Part shown: positions 15,314 through 23,973 of the stretch, one piece after another | Numbering within the stretch: position 1 is the stretch's first letter | Layout of the letters: the number at the start of each line of letters is the position of its first letter | Assembly: GCF_004365915.1 (NCBI RefSeq) | Contig: NZ_SODI01000001.1 | Coordinates: 1,178,001 to 1,242,000, forward strand | Length of the DNA: 64,000 nt | Origin: Cryobacterium psychrophilum | GTDB taxonomy: Bacteria; Actinomycetota; Actinomycetes; Actinomycetales; Microbacteriaceae | Direction: 5' to 3' | Program-made: the position numbers and the translations under genes | The notes under the pieces: generated by a model | The model's database searches: none | What the model was told of the DNA's origin: nothing | Seen by the model: the letters and a program-made list of their open reading frames with translations, nothing else

Positions 15314-17764
15314 TTAGCACCGAATTCGTTCTCCCTTCGGGTCGAACGCCGGTTCCGCCCGAACGGTAGCGGGGATTAGCCGATTGAAGTAACCGATTTG
15401 CACGCTGGTCCCGGGTTCACAGAGTTCGATGGGAAGCCACGCGTACGCCAACGGGGTACCCAGCGTGTAGGCGTAGGCGGCCGAAGTGACGTAGCCCACC
15501 GCTTCGCCGTGGGCGTAGACCGGCTCAGAACCGAGAACAATCCCGTTCGGTTCATCGATGATGAGCAGGCTGAGTTTCTTGCTCGGCGGCGTTGATGTCG
15601 AGAGCGCCTCGCGGCCGAGGAAATGTGGTTTGGCCATTCTCACGGCGAATTCGACCCCGGCCTCTGCCGGCGTGTGGTCGTTGTTCATGTCAGAGCCAAA
15701 CGAGCGGTAGCCCTTCTCCAGCCTCAACGAGTTGAACGCGCCCCGACCTGCCGCGATGATTCCGTGCTCCTGGCCGGCCGCCATGAGCGTGTCCCAGAGA
15801 GCGAGACCAACATCCGCAGTGCAATACAGTTCCCAGCCCAGTTCACCCACATAGGACAGGCGCATCGCAGTCACCTCGATCAGGCCCAGGTAAGCGGTCT
15901 TGGCCTTGAAATATCCAAAACCCTCGTGCGAGAAATCCTCGTCGGTCAGCGACTGCACGACCGCGCGCGCCCTCGGTCCCCAGATACCGATGCAGCAGGT
16001 TCCTGCCGTGGTGTCACGCACCTGGACGGCTGACCCCTCTGGTAGTTGCCGCCGGAGCCAGTTCAGGTCGATAACGCCGTTCGCACCGACCTGATAGAGT
16101 TCCTCGCCGAGCCTGGCCACCGTCACGTCGGAGCGGATGGTGCCGTTCTCTCCCAGCATGAGGCAATAGGTCACGGACCCCACCGACCGGCCCACATTTC
16201 CGGTGACGATCCCCTGGAGAAAGTCGGTGGCACCGTGACCGCTGACCTCAAGGCGTTTGAGTGCCGTCATGTCGTAGAGCGCAACATCCGTCCTGGTGAT
16301 AGCGGCTTCGGCCGCGATCGTGGGAGACCAATACTGCGACGCCCACTCGTCCGGCTGGGGAATGTTCCATCCGGTGTTTCGATCGCTCGTGACAAGCGCA
16401 TCGTTGGCGCTGTACCAATGCGGCCTCTCCCAGCCGCCCGCCTCGAGGAACATCCCGCCGAGTTCCTGCTGTCGCGGATAGAACGGGGAGGTGCGCAGCG
16501 GACGCGAATGCTCGCGCGGCTGAAGCGGATGCATGATGTCGTAGACCTCAACGAAGTTCTGCAGGTTCGTCGCCTCGACGAACTGAGGACCAAGCTGGTA
16601 TTTCTCGAACCGGTTGACGTCGCACGCGTGCAGGTCGAAAGTCGACGAATACCCATCGACGATCCACTCGGCCATCGCTCGGCCGACGCCAGCGGAGTGG
16701 GTTACCCAGACCGCTTCAGCAAACCAGAAACCGTCCACGCTCGCATGCGGACCAAGAAGTGGCATGTTGTCGACGGTGAACGAGAAGACACCGTTGATCG
16801 CCTCGCTGAGTCGTGCACCGGCGGTGGCCGGAAGAATGCGGGCGCTCTCCGCCACGGCGAACTCGAAGTCCTCCGGGGTGAACGGCTGAACGGACGGCAT
16901 GATCTCCGCGCCCCAGCGGCCGAAGTCCTCGACCCTGGTAGGCATCGGGCGATGGCGATACGAGCCGATGCCGATGCCGTTTCCATTCTCGCGGTAGTAG
17001 AGATCGGCATCCTGGTGTCGCAGCACCGGCCGGGTGGCCTCGGCGCGATGACCTGCAAGGGCCGGGATTGGCGCCGTCCAGGCGAGCTGGTGTGCCAGAG
17101 GCGTGAGCGCGAGCGCCTGACCGACCATGGCGGCGATCTTCGGACCCCAGATTCCCGCGCAGCAAACCACGATGTCTGCGTCGAGATGGCCGAGGTCGGT
17201 GTCGACGCCGGTCACCTTCCCGCCCGTCGTGGTGATTCCGATTACCTCATGCCCGTCGAGGATCCGTGCGCCACGGGAGACCGCTCGGTCCAATTGAGCG
17301 GCGATTGCCCTGACCGATTTGGCAATGCCGTCGCTGGGCACATAGAGGCCCCCGTAGATGTGTTCGGGATCGAGCAGGTCCCACGTCGCCACCGTCTCAG
17401 CGGGGTCCAGTAGGCGAGCCCCGGCGACCCCCCAGGACTGCGAGTAGCCAAAGCGACGCTTGAGTTCCTCCGCTCGTTCCGGAGTTGTGGCGATTTCGAG
17501 GCCGCCGACGGACAGGAAGCATGGCTCGTCGCGCCAGCTGAGGGAGCTGAGCTTGTCGACGGTGTACTTTGCCAGCTCAGTCATGACCTGAGAACCATTG
17601 GTTTGGAAAACAACCCCGGGAGCGTGCGAACTGGACCCCCCGGCATCGGGAAGACGTCCGGCGTCCACGACCGTGACGTTGGTCCAACCCTTTGCGGTGA
17701 TTTCGTCCGCAAGAGAGGCTCCCACAACACCGCCCCCAATAATTACGACAGTCGGCTGGATCAT
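15314..17764 (-). CDS. dimethylglycine oxidase/dehydrogenase-like flavoprotein
   Basis: The 816-residue enzyme has an N-terminal DAO FAD domain (VVIIGGGVVGASLADEI, residues 5-21; GSSSHAPG near 46, the region carrying covalent FAD in Arthrobacter dimethylglycine oxidase) and C-terminal GcvT/folate-binding domains. These hold YDMTALKRLEVSG, RDTTAGTCCIGIWGPRAR, MRLSYVGELGWELY and RLEKGYRSFGSDM. It matches that oxidase along its length. The reaction removes a methyl group from N,N-dimethylglycine, giving sarcosine and 5,10-methylene-THF. The ATG at 17764 follows GGGA; the frame upstream of it is unsupported. Neighbouring sarcosine oxidase and PurU support the role. Confidence 0.88.
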   Translation of the reverse strand: MIQPTVVIIGGGVVGASLADEITAKGWTNVTVVDAGRLPDAGGSSSHAPGVVFQTNGSQVMTELAKYTVDKLSSLSWRDEPCFLSVGGLEIATTPERAEELKRRFGYSQSWGVAGARLLDPAETVATWDLLDPEHIYGGLYVPSDGIAKSVRAIAAQLDRAVSRGARILDGHEVIGITTTGGKVTGVDTDLGHLDADIVVCCAGIWGPKIAAMVGQALALTPLAHQLAWTAPIPALAGHRAEATRPVLRHQDADLYYRENGNGIGIGSYRHRPMPTRVEDFGRWGAEIMPSVQPFTPEDFEFAVAESARILPATAGARLSEAINGVFSFTVDNMPLLGPHASVDGFWFAEAVWVTHSAGVGRAMAEWIVDGYSSTFDLHACDVNRFEKYQLGPQFVEATNLQNFVEVYDIMHPLQPREHSRPLRTSPFYPRQQELGGMFLEAGGWERPHWYSANDALVTSDRNTGWNIPQPDEWASQYWSPTIAAEAAITRTDVALYDMTALKRLEVSGHGATDFLQGIVTGNVGRSVGSVTYCLMLGENGTIRSDVTVARLGEELYQVGANGVIDLNWLRRQLPEGSAVQVRDTTAGTCCIGIWGPRARAVVQSLTDEDFSHEGFGYFKAKTAYLGLIEVTAMRLSYVGELGWELYCTADVGLALWDTLMAAGQEHGIIAAGRGAFNSLRLEKGYRSFGSDMNNDHTPAEAGVEFAVRMAKPHFLGREALSTSTPPSKKLSLLIIDEPNGIVLGSEPVYAHGEAVGYVTSAAYAYTLGTPLAYAWLPIELCEPGTSVQIGYFNRLIPATVRAEPAFDPKGERIRC

Positions 17765-17896
17765 CGACGCTCCCATTTCAAATCGCACGAATTGATGTAC
17801 ATGAATTGATCGTTTCGCAACGTTTTGGGGGCGCAGGCCCTTCTCCCCCGACCAAAGGCACGGGGCCCACTGCCACAACGGACCCGCTTACGGACA

Positions 17897-18010
17897 TCAG
17901 AGGCTCATGCCGGCAATTTCGCGCAAGATCGAGTCCCTGTCGACGACACCGACGTAGAGACTTTCACGCACTCGTGCTGCGTCATGCACGCTGGTCGTCG
18001 TATTTCTCAC
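17897..18010 (-). CDS. possible 37-residue small protein
   Basis: A GTG at 18010 with GGAGG seven bases upstream opens a 37-codon frame ending at 17897 (RNTTTSVHDAARVRESLYVG..., ending AGMSL). It lies alone in the 17765-18269 gap between iclR and the dimethylglycine oxidase gene and reads in their direction. I recognise no family. The strong SD is the only support; the rest of the gap shows no gene. Confidence 0.3.
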   Translation of the reverse strand: MRNTTTSVHDAARVRESLYVGVVDRDSILREIAGMSL

Positions 18011-18082
18011 GGCCATCCCTCCTCTTCCGAGTGGGCGGCACGACGCTCGATCGCGTCTTGCCGCAAAAAAGCACCGTCTGCT

Positions 18083-18091
18083 GGTTGCGTA
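18083..18091 (+). promoter_or_regulatory. GGTTGCGTA motif, copy 1
   Basis: GGTTGCGTA lies between the first iclR gene and the dimethylglycine oxidase gene. The same core occurs at 19203-19213 (ahead of iclR and purU) and, inverted, at 23757-23765 (ahead of the Rieske genes). A shared IclR-type operator is possible but the match is short. Confidence 0.3.
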
Positions 18092-18269
18092 TTGCGCAGC
18101 GCTGCGCTTCTCTTGCAACATGTTCCGACGTTGGGGGCTCCGCGTCAAGCGATTCCGACGATTTGCACCCAACCGAAACAGAATCACTTCAGTTCCTCCC
18201 CCTCCCCGCCCACAACATGTGAAAGTCTGCTGGCGCTGAGGACGTCGTCTACGCTCATGCTCGAGCGGA

Positions 18270-19133
18270 TCAGTCCGTGGACATGAAGGCGTGGTGGCCC
18301 ATACGGGTCGAGACCTCGGCTGCGGCAGCGAGCAGCGCAGGGATCGCCTCAGCGAGGCGATCGGGGTTGAGCCGGAAACTCGGCCCGGACACGGACAGCG
18401 ACGCGATCACCGTTCCAGCGTCGCCGCGGATCGGCGCTGCGATCGCCGTCAAACCGAGCTCAAGCTCGTCGACGGCGACATCGTAGCCCCGGTCTCGCAC
18501 GGATGCCAGGATGCCTCGCAGCACCCCCGGATCAGTGACCGTCTGCTCGGTGTGCCGCTCGAAGGCACCGTTGGATTCGACGAGCCGGTCGATGACCTGA
18601 TCGATTTCCGTCGGCGGCAGCCACGCCAGGAGCACCCGGCCATTCGCGGTCGCGTAAACAGGGTTGCGCTTGCCCAGCCAGTTTTGGATTTGCACGGCAG
18701 AGGGGCTGGAGACCTGGTCGAGATAGAGAGTTTCCAGGTCGGTCAGAATCGCCACGTTCACGGTTTCGCCAGTCCGGGCGGCCAGCCCCCTGCTGATCTG
18801 GCGGCATTCGGTCACGATGTCAAGACGTCCCCGTGCGGCACCGGCCAGGCGCACGATACCCAGAGCGAGCCGGTACTGGCCGCGGTCAGAGATCTGCTCC
18901 ACCAGTCCGTGCTCCTCCAGGGTCGCCACGAGGCGCGACACGGTGGACTTGTGCACGTCGAGAGTCTTCGCCATCTCGGTCACCCCGAGCTCCCCACCCA
19001 CCGCCAGCAGTTCGAGGATGGTGAGGGCCCGGTCGACGGACTGCACCAGTCCATTCCCCACAACCTCCGACTCTGCGTGCATCCCGTGGCGGTCGGATGC
19101 AGCGAAAACGTTATTGGGCTCAAAGGAAGGCAT
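18270..19133 (-). CDS. IclR-family transcriptional regulator
   Basis: This 287-residue protein has an N-terminal winged helix (about residues 30-90: SVDRALTILELLAVGG, VHKSTVSRLVATLEEHGLVEQ) and a C-terminal effector domain (GETVNVAILTDLETLYLDQV, ATANGRVLLAWLP, LELGLTAIAAPIRG). The start is uncertain: ATG at 19133 has no clear SD, and an internal ATG 17 codons in is possible. It is divergent from purU and upstream of the dimethylglycine oxidase gene on the same strand, so it probably controls one-carbon amine degradation. Confidence 0.87.
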   Translation of the reverse strand: MPSFEPNNVFAASDRHGMHAESEVVGNGLVQSVDRALTILELLAVGGELGVTEMAKTLDVHKSTVSRLVATLEEHGLVEQISDRGQYRLALGIVRLAGAARGRLDIVTECRQISRGLAARTGETVNVAILTDLETLYLDQVSSPSAVQIQNWLGKRNPVYATANGRVLLAWLPPTEIDQVIDRLVESNGAFERHTEQTVTDPGVLRGILASVRDRGYDVAVDELELGLTAIAAPIRGDAGTVIASLSVSGPSFRLNPDRLAEAIPALLAAAAEVSTRMGHHAFMSTD

Positions 19134-19202
19134 GGCCGGATAATAGCGCTGTTGCGCCTTCGGCTCCTCTCGCCCGTGTTTTTTGTTGCGCTTTCTGCTA
19201 CA

Positions 19203-19213
19203 GGTTGCGTAAC
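19203..19213 (+). promoter_or_regulatory. GGTTGCGTAAC motif, copy 2
   Basis: This motif lies in the divergent iclR-purU region, 41 bp before the purU start. It shares GGTTGCGTA with 18083-18091 and GTTGCGTAA with the inverted copy at 23757-23765. Confidence 0.35.
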
Positions 19214-19253
19214 ATGCATCTCATTCCGCCGTGATTGAAGAGTGAGGAACATC

Positions 19254-20126
19254 ATGTCGCCGAATCGCAAACCGGGCCGAGAGTACATCCTGACTCTCTC
19301 CTGCCAGGACGGCCCTGGCCTCGTCCACGAGGTCGCCGGGTTCCTCGTTCGGCACCACGCGAACATAATCAGCAGCCAACAACTCGACGACCGACGCACT
19401 GGCCAGTTCTTCATGCGCGTGCAGTTCGACTTCACCGGCAGCGTTCCCCCCGTTGACGAGCTCTCAGCCGCCTTCACCGAGGTCGCGGATCGTCGCGGCA
19501 TGGCCTTCAACCTGGTCGACAGCGCCACCCCTACGCGTACTCTCATCATGGTCAGCCGCTTCGGCCACTGCCTCAACGATTTGCTGTATCGCTATCGACT
19601 GGGCACCCTCAACATCGAAATTCCCGTCATCGTCTCAAACCACCCGGATTTCGCTTCGCTCGCGGCCTCCTACGACGTCGAGTACCGGCACCTCCCCGTC
19701 ACTCCGGAGACAAAGGCGGAGATGGAAGCCACTCTGCTCAACCTGATCGACCTCCATGAGATCGACCTCGTCGTGCTCGCTCGGTACATGCAGATCCTGT
19801 CGCCGGAGACCAGTCACGAGCTCTCGGGACGGGCCATAAACATCCATCACTCGTTCCTCCCCAGCTTCAAGGGCGCCAAGCCCTACCATCAGGCGCACGA
19901 ACGCGGTGTGAAATTGATCGGCGCGACCGCGCATTACGTCAACGACGATCTCGATGAAGGCCCCATCATCGAACAGGATGTGGTTCGCGTCGACCACGGT
20001 TTCGGCCCGGAGGACCTGGTCGCCGCGGGACGCGACGTTGAGACGCAGGTGCTCTCCCGCGCCGTGCAGTGGCACAGCGAGCGCCGCGTTTTCCCCAACG
20101 GCAGTCGTACCGTCGTATTCCGCTGA
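19254..20126 (+). CDS. purU: formyltetrahydrofolate deformylase
   Basis: The 290-residue protein has an N-terminal ACT domain (YILTLSCQDGPGLVHEVAGFL) and a formyltransferase-type hydrolase domain with MVSRFGHCLNDLLYR, INIHHSFLPSFKGAKPYHQA (catalytic His) and GATAHYVNDDLDEGPII (catalytic Asp). PurU hydrolyses 10-formyl-THF to formate and THF. Next to methyl-removing enzymes that load THF, it likely regenerates free THF. The ATG at 19254 follows GTGAGGAA. Confidence 0.93.
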   Translation: MSPNRKPGREYILTLSCQDGPGLVHEVAGFLVRHHANIISSQQLDDRRTGQFFMRVQFDFTGSVPPVDELSAAFTEVADRRGMAFNLVDSATPTRTLIMVSRFGHCLNDLLYRYRLGTLNIEIPVIVSNHPDFASLAASYDVEYRHLPVTPETKAEMEATLLNLIDLHEIDLVVLARYMQILSPETSHELSGRAINIHHSFLPSFKGAKPYHQAHERGVKLIGATAHYVNDDLDEGPIIEQDVVRVDHGFGPEDLVAAGRDVETQVLSRAVQWHSERRVFPNGSRTVVFR

Positions 20127-20201
20127 GCCCGGTCTCCGTTATCAGGGTTCGGCTCTCTCAAGTGGCATGTGGTGTGCTGGCGTATGCGGTTAGATTGCAG
20201 C

Positions 20202-20975
20202 ATGAGCACTACGAGCGGTGAGAACAGCGGGCCCCAGTCCGTCGACCGTGCGGTGACGGTTCTGGAAATCATTGCCAGGAAGGGCGAAGCAAGCGTCTCC
20301 GATGTGGCGACCGAGGTAGGGGTGCATCGCTCGACGATCTCGCGCCTGCTCGCCGTACTGCGGTCGCGGGGCATGGTCGAGGTCGCCGGTTCCAGCGGAC
20401 ACTACCGGCTCGGACCGAACCTCCTGCGGCTGGCTGGCGCCGTGCGAGCGAACCTCGAAGTGAGGATACAGGGTGCCGAAACCAGCCGCGCGCTCGCGTC
20501 GCTCCTCGGTGAAACCGTCAACATCGCGATCACGCAGGGTGACAGCGCCGTCAACGTCTACCAGGCCGAGGGTCCCAGCACGATCACAGTCGACAACTGG
20601 GTGGGACACCCAACGCCGCTGCACGCCACCAGCTCCGGCAAGATTCTCCTGGCCTGGCTCCCGGCGCAGGCGGCCGATGCACTGCTCGGAGCGACTCTCG
20701 CCCGTTACACGCCCGAGACCACGACTGACCGAGTGACGCTGGCCCAGCAACTCGCGCTTGCCCGCGCGGAAGGTTTCGCGATCACCCTTGGCGAGCTCGA
20801 GGAAGGTCTCAACGCGATCGCGGCCCCGATTCGCGGGCCGGGAGGGCACGTGATCGCTGCGCTGTCGGTGTCCGGTCCGGGTTTTCGCCTGCCGCGGGAA
20901 CTCCTTCTCGGGCAGGCCGGCGAGGTCATCGCCGCCGCCGCCAGGATTAGCGACCTGATGGGGCATCTGGGTTAG
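20202..20975 (+). CDS. IclR-family transcriptional regulator (second copy)
   Basis: The 257-residue protein shares the architecture of the regulator at 18270-19133: winged helix (SVDRAVTVLEIIARKGE, VHRSTISRLLAVLRSRGMVEV) and effector domain (GETVNIAITQGDSAVNVYQ, HATSSGKILLAWLP, LEEGLNAIAAPIRG). The ATG at 20202 has a TTAGATT element 10-15 nt upstream and no SD, which suggests a leaderless message. It ends 15 bp from the convergent Rieske oxygenase gene. The two IclR proteins are clearly paralogues flanking purU. Confidence 0.87.
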   Translation: MSTTSGENSGPQSVDRAVTVLEIIARKGEASVSDVATEVGVHRSTISRLLAVLRSRGMVEVAGSSGHYRLGPNLLRLAGAVRANLEVRIQGAETSRALASLLGETVNIAITQGDSAVNVYQAEGPSTITVDNWVGHPTPLHATSSGKILLAWLPAQAADALLGATLARYTPETTTDRVTLAQQLALARAEGFAITLGELEEGLNAIAAPIRGPGGHVIAALSVSGPGFRLPRELLLGQAGEVIAAAARISDLMGHLG

Positions 20976-20990
20976 ACGCGCGGCCCCCGG

Positions 20991-22124
20991 TCACGAGGCC
21001 AACATCGCGCCGTGCCACGCATGGAACTCCGTGATGTGGTGCTCGGCCGGCACCAGCACGCCGCCGCCGGTGTACATCCGGGAGGACATGGACGGCTGCG
21101 TACGCTCGCAGACGTCAAAGTCCTGACGGTTGACCCGATCGAAGAGCTCGACTGAGTTGGTGAGGTCAGCGCCGTTCTCGACCACGCTCGGCAAGTAGAG
21201 CCAGTCACACTCCACGATGGTGAGGTCTTCGGAGATGGGGAACATTCGGTGGAAGATGATGTGGTCGGGAACCATATTGATAAAGATCTGCGGTTTCACC
21301 GTGATCGCGTAGTACTTGCGGTCCTGGTCCGGGTTCACGCCGGGAAGGAGATCGACGCCGGCGGAACCATCCACCGTGAAACCCTTGATGTCCTCACCGA
21401 ACGCGGCGCCGTGGTTGACGAACAGCTGGGCCGCGAGACCGTCGGCGAACTCCGGCAGAACCTCGGTGAGCTCCGGATGAATCGTGGCGCAGTGGTAGCA
21501 CTCCATGAAGTTCTCGATGATGAGTTTCCAGTTTGCTTTGACGTTATAGACGATTCTCTTACCGACCACGAGGGTGTCCACCGCATAGCGATCGAGATTC
21601 GAAACTTCACCGAGCCGGTCGACGACTTCCCCGAGCACCGTCTCTTCGAACGACGGCGCCTCATCGGCGACGCACACCCAGAGGTAACCGAGCCATTCCC
21701 GCACGTGAACCCTTTTTAACCCGTAGTCCTGGCGGTCGAGGTCCGGCATCCTGGTCAGATTTGGAGCCGCGATGAGTTTTCCGTCGAGGTCGTAGGTCCA
21801 GGCGTGGTAGCCGCAACGGAAGTTCCGCTGGCCGTCGCTGTCCTCGCCCGAACACACCTGCATCCCCCGGTGGCGACAGACGTTGAAGAAGGCACGGGGC
21901 TCACCCTTGCGATTACGGCTGACAATGATCGACTCACGGCCAACCTGCACGGTCTTGAATGCTCCGGGCGCAGCGACGTCGCTGCCGCGGACAGCGCAGA
22001 ACCACATCCGTTCGAAAATTTTCTCTTGCTCCAGGGCGAAGACGTTCGCATCGGTATAAGCAGAGCCGGGCAGCGTCTGCATGAGCGAGCCGGCCACCGG
22101 CTTGTCGAGTTGCTCGATGATCAT
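20991..22124 (-). CDS. Rieske non-haem iron oxygenase alpha subunit (probable glycine betaine demethylase)
   Basis: The 377-residue protein has a Rieske [2Fe-2S] site (NVCRHRG at about 83-89 and FRCGYHAW about 20 residues later) and a mononuclear iron site (NFMECYHCATIHPE). Relatives such as GbcA, stachydrine demethylase and carnitine monooxygenase hydroxylate an N-methyl group, which leaves as formaldehyde. Surrounding dimethylglycine and sarcosine oxidases make glycine betaine the most likely substrate; stachydrine or carnitine remain possible. The ATG at 22124 has AGGAG upstream. It is the last gene of an operon with its reductase and ferredoxin. Confidence 0.85.
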   Translation of the reverse strand: MIIEQLDKPVAGSLMQTLPGSAYTDANVFALEQEKIFERMWFCAVRGSDVAAPGAFKTVQVGRESIIVSRNRKGEPRAFFNVCRHRGMQVCSGEDSDGQRNFRCGYHAWTYDLDGKLIAAPNLTRMPDLDRQDYGLKRVHVREWLGYLWVCVADEAPSFEETVLGEVVDRLGEVSNLDRYAVDTLVVGKRIVYNVKANWKLIIENFMECYHCATIHPELTEVLPEFADGLAAQLFVNHGAAFGEDIKGFTVDGSAGVDLLPGVNPDQDRKYYAITVKPQIFINMVPDHIIFHRMFPISEDLTIVECDWLYLPSVVENGADLTNSVELFDRVNRQDFDVCERTQPSMSSRMYTGGGVLVPAEHHITEFHAWHGAMLAS

Positions 22125-22200
22125 GGGTTCATACTCCTACTGGTGTCTCGTCGGATGGGGAGGGTGCTGCGGGCCGTACGGATGCTGGCGGGCTGGATCC

Positions 22201-23358
22201 CTACCCTGTTTCGAGAGAGGCCAGTCGTTTGCGCCATTGGGCGACCAGCCGCGGTTGGTTGATTCCGACCACCGCGACCGGCCGTTCCGCTTGCCGATAG
22301 ACCATCAAGAGATCGCCGCTATCAATGTCGCCAGCTTCGATCGCGATTGTTTCATCGCCCATCACGCGGCCAGCGAATTGAATCTTTGCCCCGCACTGGT
22401 CAGACCACAGGTAGCTGGGACGGACACCGCGAGCGGGCGGGCGGCCGGAGAGGAGGGCCGCGACTGCGGTTGCAGGGCGTTCCCGGGAGTCGGACCAGTG
22501 TTCGACTCGATGGTGACGACCACGAACCGGGTCGAACCACGCTGAACAATCACCGACGCCGATAACTCCGTCCGCTGCGGTCGCGCCGACCTCGTCACAC
22601 ATGAGACCACCTCGAATGTCGAGTCCGGAATTCGAGAGCCATTCAATTGCGGGCAGAGAACCGATGCCCATGACCACGACATCCGCGGGGATCATCTCCC
22701 CGGTGGATAGACGAACTCCAATAACTCGCTCCGAGCCGAGTACAGCCTCGACGACAGTGTTGTTCCTGACAACGATTCCGTTTGCTTCGTGCAGCCGCTG
22801 TACGGCGGTGCCGACCTCGACGCCCAAGGAGCGGGAGAGTGGATTGCCTGATGAGCCAAGCACGGTCACCTCAAGGCCGAGAGACCGGGCCGTAGATGCC
22901 ACTTCGAGGCCGATGAACCCTGAGCCGACGACCACCAGGAGCGCGCCGGAGACCAGCTCAGCCCTGAGCGCGATGGCGTCATCCAGAGTTCGAAGTGTGT
23001 GAACTCCGGCTGGAACCCCGGGAAGACACCTGGCGAATGATCCGGACGCGATGATGACTACGTCAGAGCGGACGATGCCGCCGTCTGTCAATGTGATCTG
23101 GCGGTCCCCCGGGTCCAGGGACGCCGCTCGAGCCCCCAGCAACCATTCAGCCTGCAAGTCTTCACCCTCGGCCTCAAGGGTGAGTTCGTCAGCCTGCGCC
23201 GCGCCCGCGAGGAAATCCTTGGACAACGGCGGCCGGTCGTATGGGCGGTGTATTTCGTCGCCGATGATCGTCACTCTGCCGTCGAATCCCTGGAGGCGCA
23301 GTGCCTTCGCGCTGGCGTGTCCGGCGAGTCCCGCTCCCACGATGGTCACTGATTTCAC
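22201..23358 (-). CDS. NAD(P)H-dependent ferredoxin reductase of the Rieske oxygenase
   Basis: This 385-residue flavoprotein is of the putidaredoxin/biphenyl-dioxygenase reductase type. It has an N-terminal FAD motif (VTIVGAGLAGHASAKALR), RPPLSKDFL, a central NAD motif (LLVVVGSGFIGLEVASTARSLG) and the C-terminal GVGDCSAW followed by EHWSDS. It would pass electrons from NAD(P)H to the small Rieske ferredoxin encoded 18 bp upstream. This differs from the FNR-type reductase GbcB of Pseudomonas betaine demethylases. Confidence 0.9.
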   Translation of the reverse strand: MKSVTIVGAGLAGHASAKALRLQGFDGRVTIIGDEIHRPYDRPPLSKDFLAGAAQADELTLEAEGEDLQAEWLLGARAASLDPGDRQITLTDGGIVRSDVVIIASGSFARCLPGVPAGVHTLRTLDDAIALRAELVSGALLVVVGSGFIGLEVASTARSLGLEVTVLGSSGNPLSRSLGVEVGTAVQRLHEANGIVVRNNTVVEAVLGSERVIGVRLSTGEMIPADVVVMGIGSLPAIEWLSNSGLDIRGGLMCDEVGATAADGVIGVGDCSAWFDPVRGRHHRVEHWSDSRERPATAVAALLSGRPPARGVRPSYLWSDQCGAKIQFAGRVMGDETIAIEAGDIDSGDLLMVYRQAERPVAVVGINQPRLVAQWRKRLASLETG

Positions 23359-23376
23359 AGCGCGCCGTTTCTGAAC

Positions 23377-23715
23377 CTAGTAGGTAATTCCGGGAGGCAG
23401 GTTGGGCGCTGCCACGCTCATCACCACGTGGATGTCGCCGTCTATGATCGTGACGGCGTGGGTGCGCACGCCCCGCTTCGCGGGGGGCGCATCGACCCTG
23501 CCGGTGCGTAGGTCGAACCGGGAGGCGTGCAACGGGCACTCCACCTCGCAGCCATCCACCCACCCGTCGGCCAAGGAAGCATCCTGGTGGCTGCACGTGT
23601 CGTCGAGAGCAAATACCTCGCCGTCCTCGGTATGGAAGATTGCCAGTGGCGGTGATATCGCATCGAATCGAATCGCCTCCCCGGGGGCGATGTTGGCCAG
23701 AGGACATATCCACAT
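23377..23715 (-). CDS. Rieske-type [2Fe-2S] ferredoxin
   Basis: The 112-residue protein carries both cluster motifs, C-S-H in DDTCSHQDASL and C-P-L-H in VECPLHASRF, spaced as in bphF/nirD-like ferredoxins. I place the start at the ATG at 23715, which has GGGGA six bases upstream, rather than the in-frame ATG at 23730. It is the first gene of the operon and would shuttle electrons between the reductase and the oxygenase. Confidence 0.9.
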   Translation of the reverse strand: MWICPLANIAPGEAIRFDAISPPLAIFHTEDGEVFALDDTCSHQDASLADGWVDGCEVECPLHASRFDLRTGRVDAPPAKRGVRTHAVTIIDGDIHVVMSVAAPNLPPGITY

Positions 23716-23756
23716 ATCGAATCCCCACATTCGCAGTTAGAACAACAAGATTCTTA

Positions 23757-23765
23757 TTACGCAAC
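23757..23765 (-). promoter_or_regulatory. GTTGCGTAA motif, copy 3 (inverted)
   Basis: Read on the minus strand, GTTGCGTAA lies 42 bp before the Rieske ferredoxin start, inside the promoter region of that operon. The gap 23731-23973 also contains a TTGACA on the minus strand (23789-23794) but no well-spaced -10 element. No gene is seen in the gap. Confidence 0.35.
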
Positions 23766-23973
23766 AGGATCGCGCCTGGAAGACCTAGTGTCAAGGGGTC
23801 GCGAGCCATTTCGGCACAGAATGGCATTCCACCCCGAGGAGACTCGCTAAACGTCCTTGTCGACCGAGAAGTGGATAGGACGTGTACCGCCAAGGACCAG
23901 CGTGAGGTTGTCGCGCGTTTCAACTCGAGAGTCGACGCTGATGCTCACGCCGCTCAGCTCCCCTTCCGGCGTG

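Noticed and set aside
23731..23973. sigma-70 promoter with TTGACA for the Rieske operon
   Set aside because: The only TAATAA-like -10 element is 29 bases from TTGACA, too far for a normal promoter.
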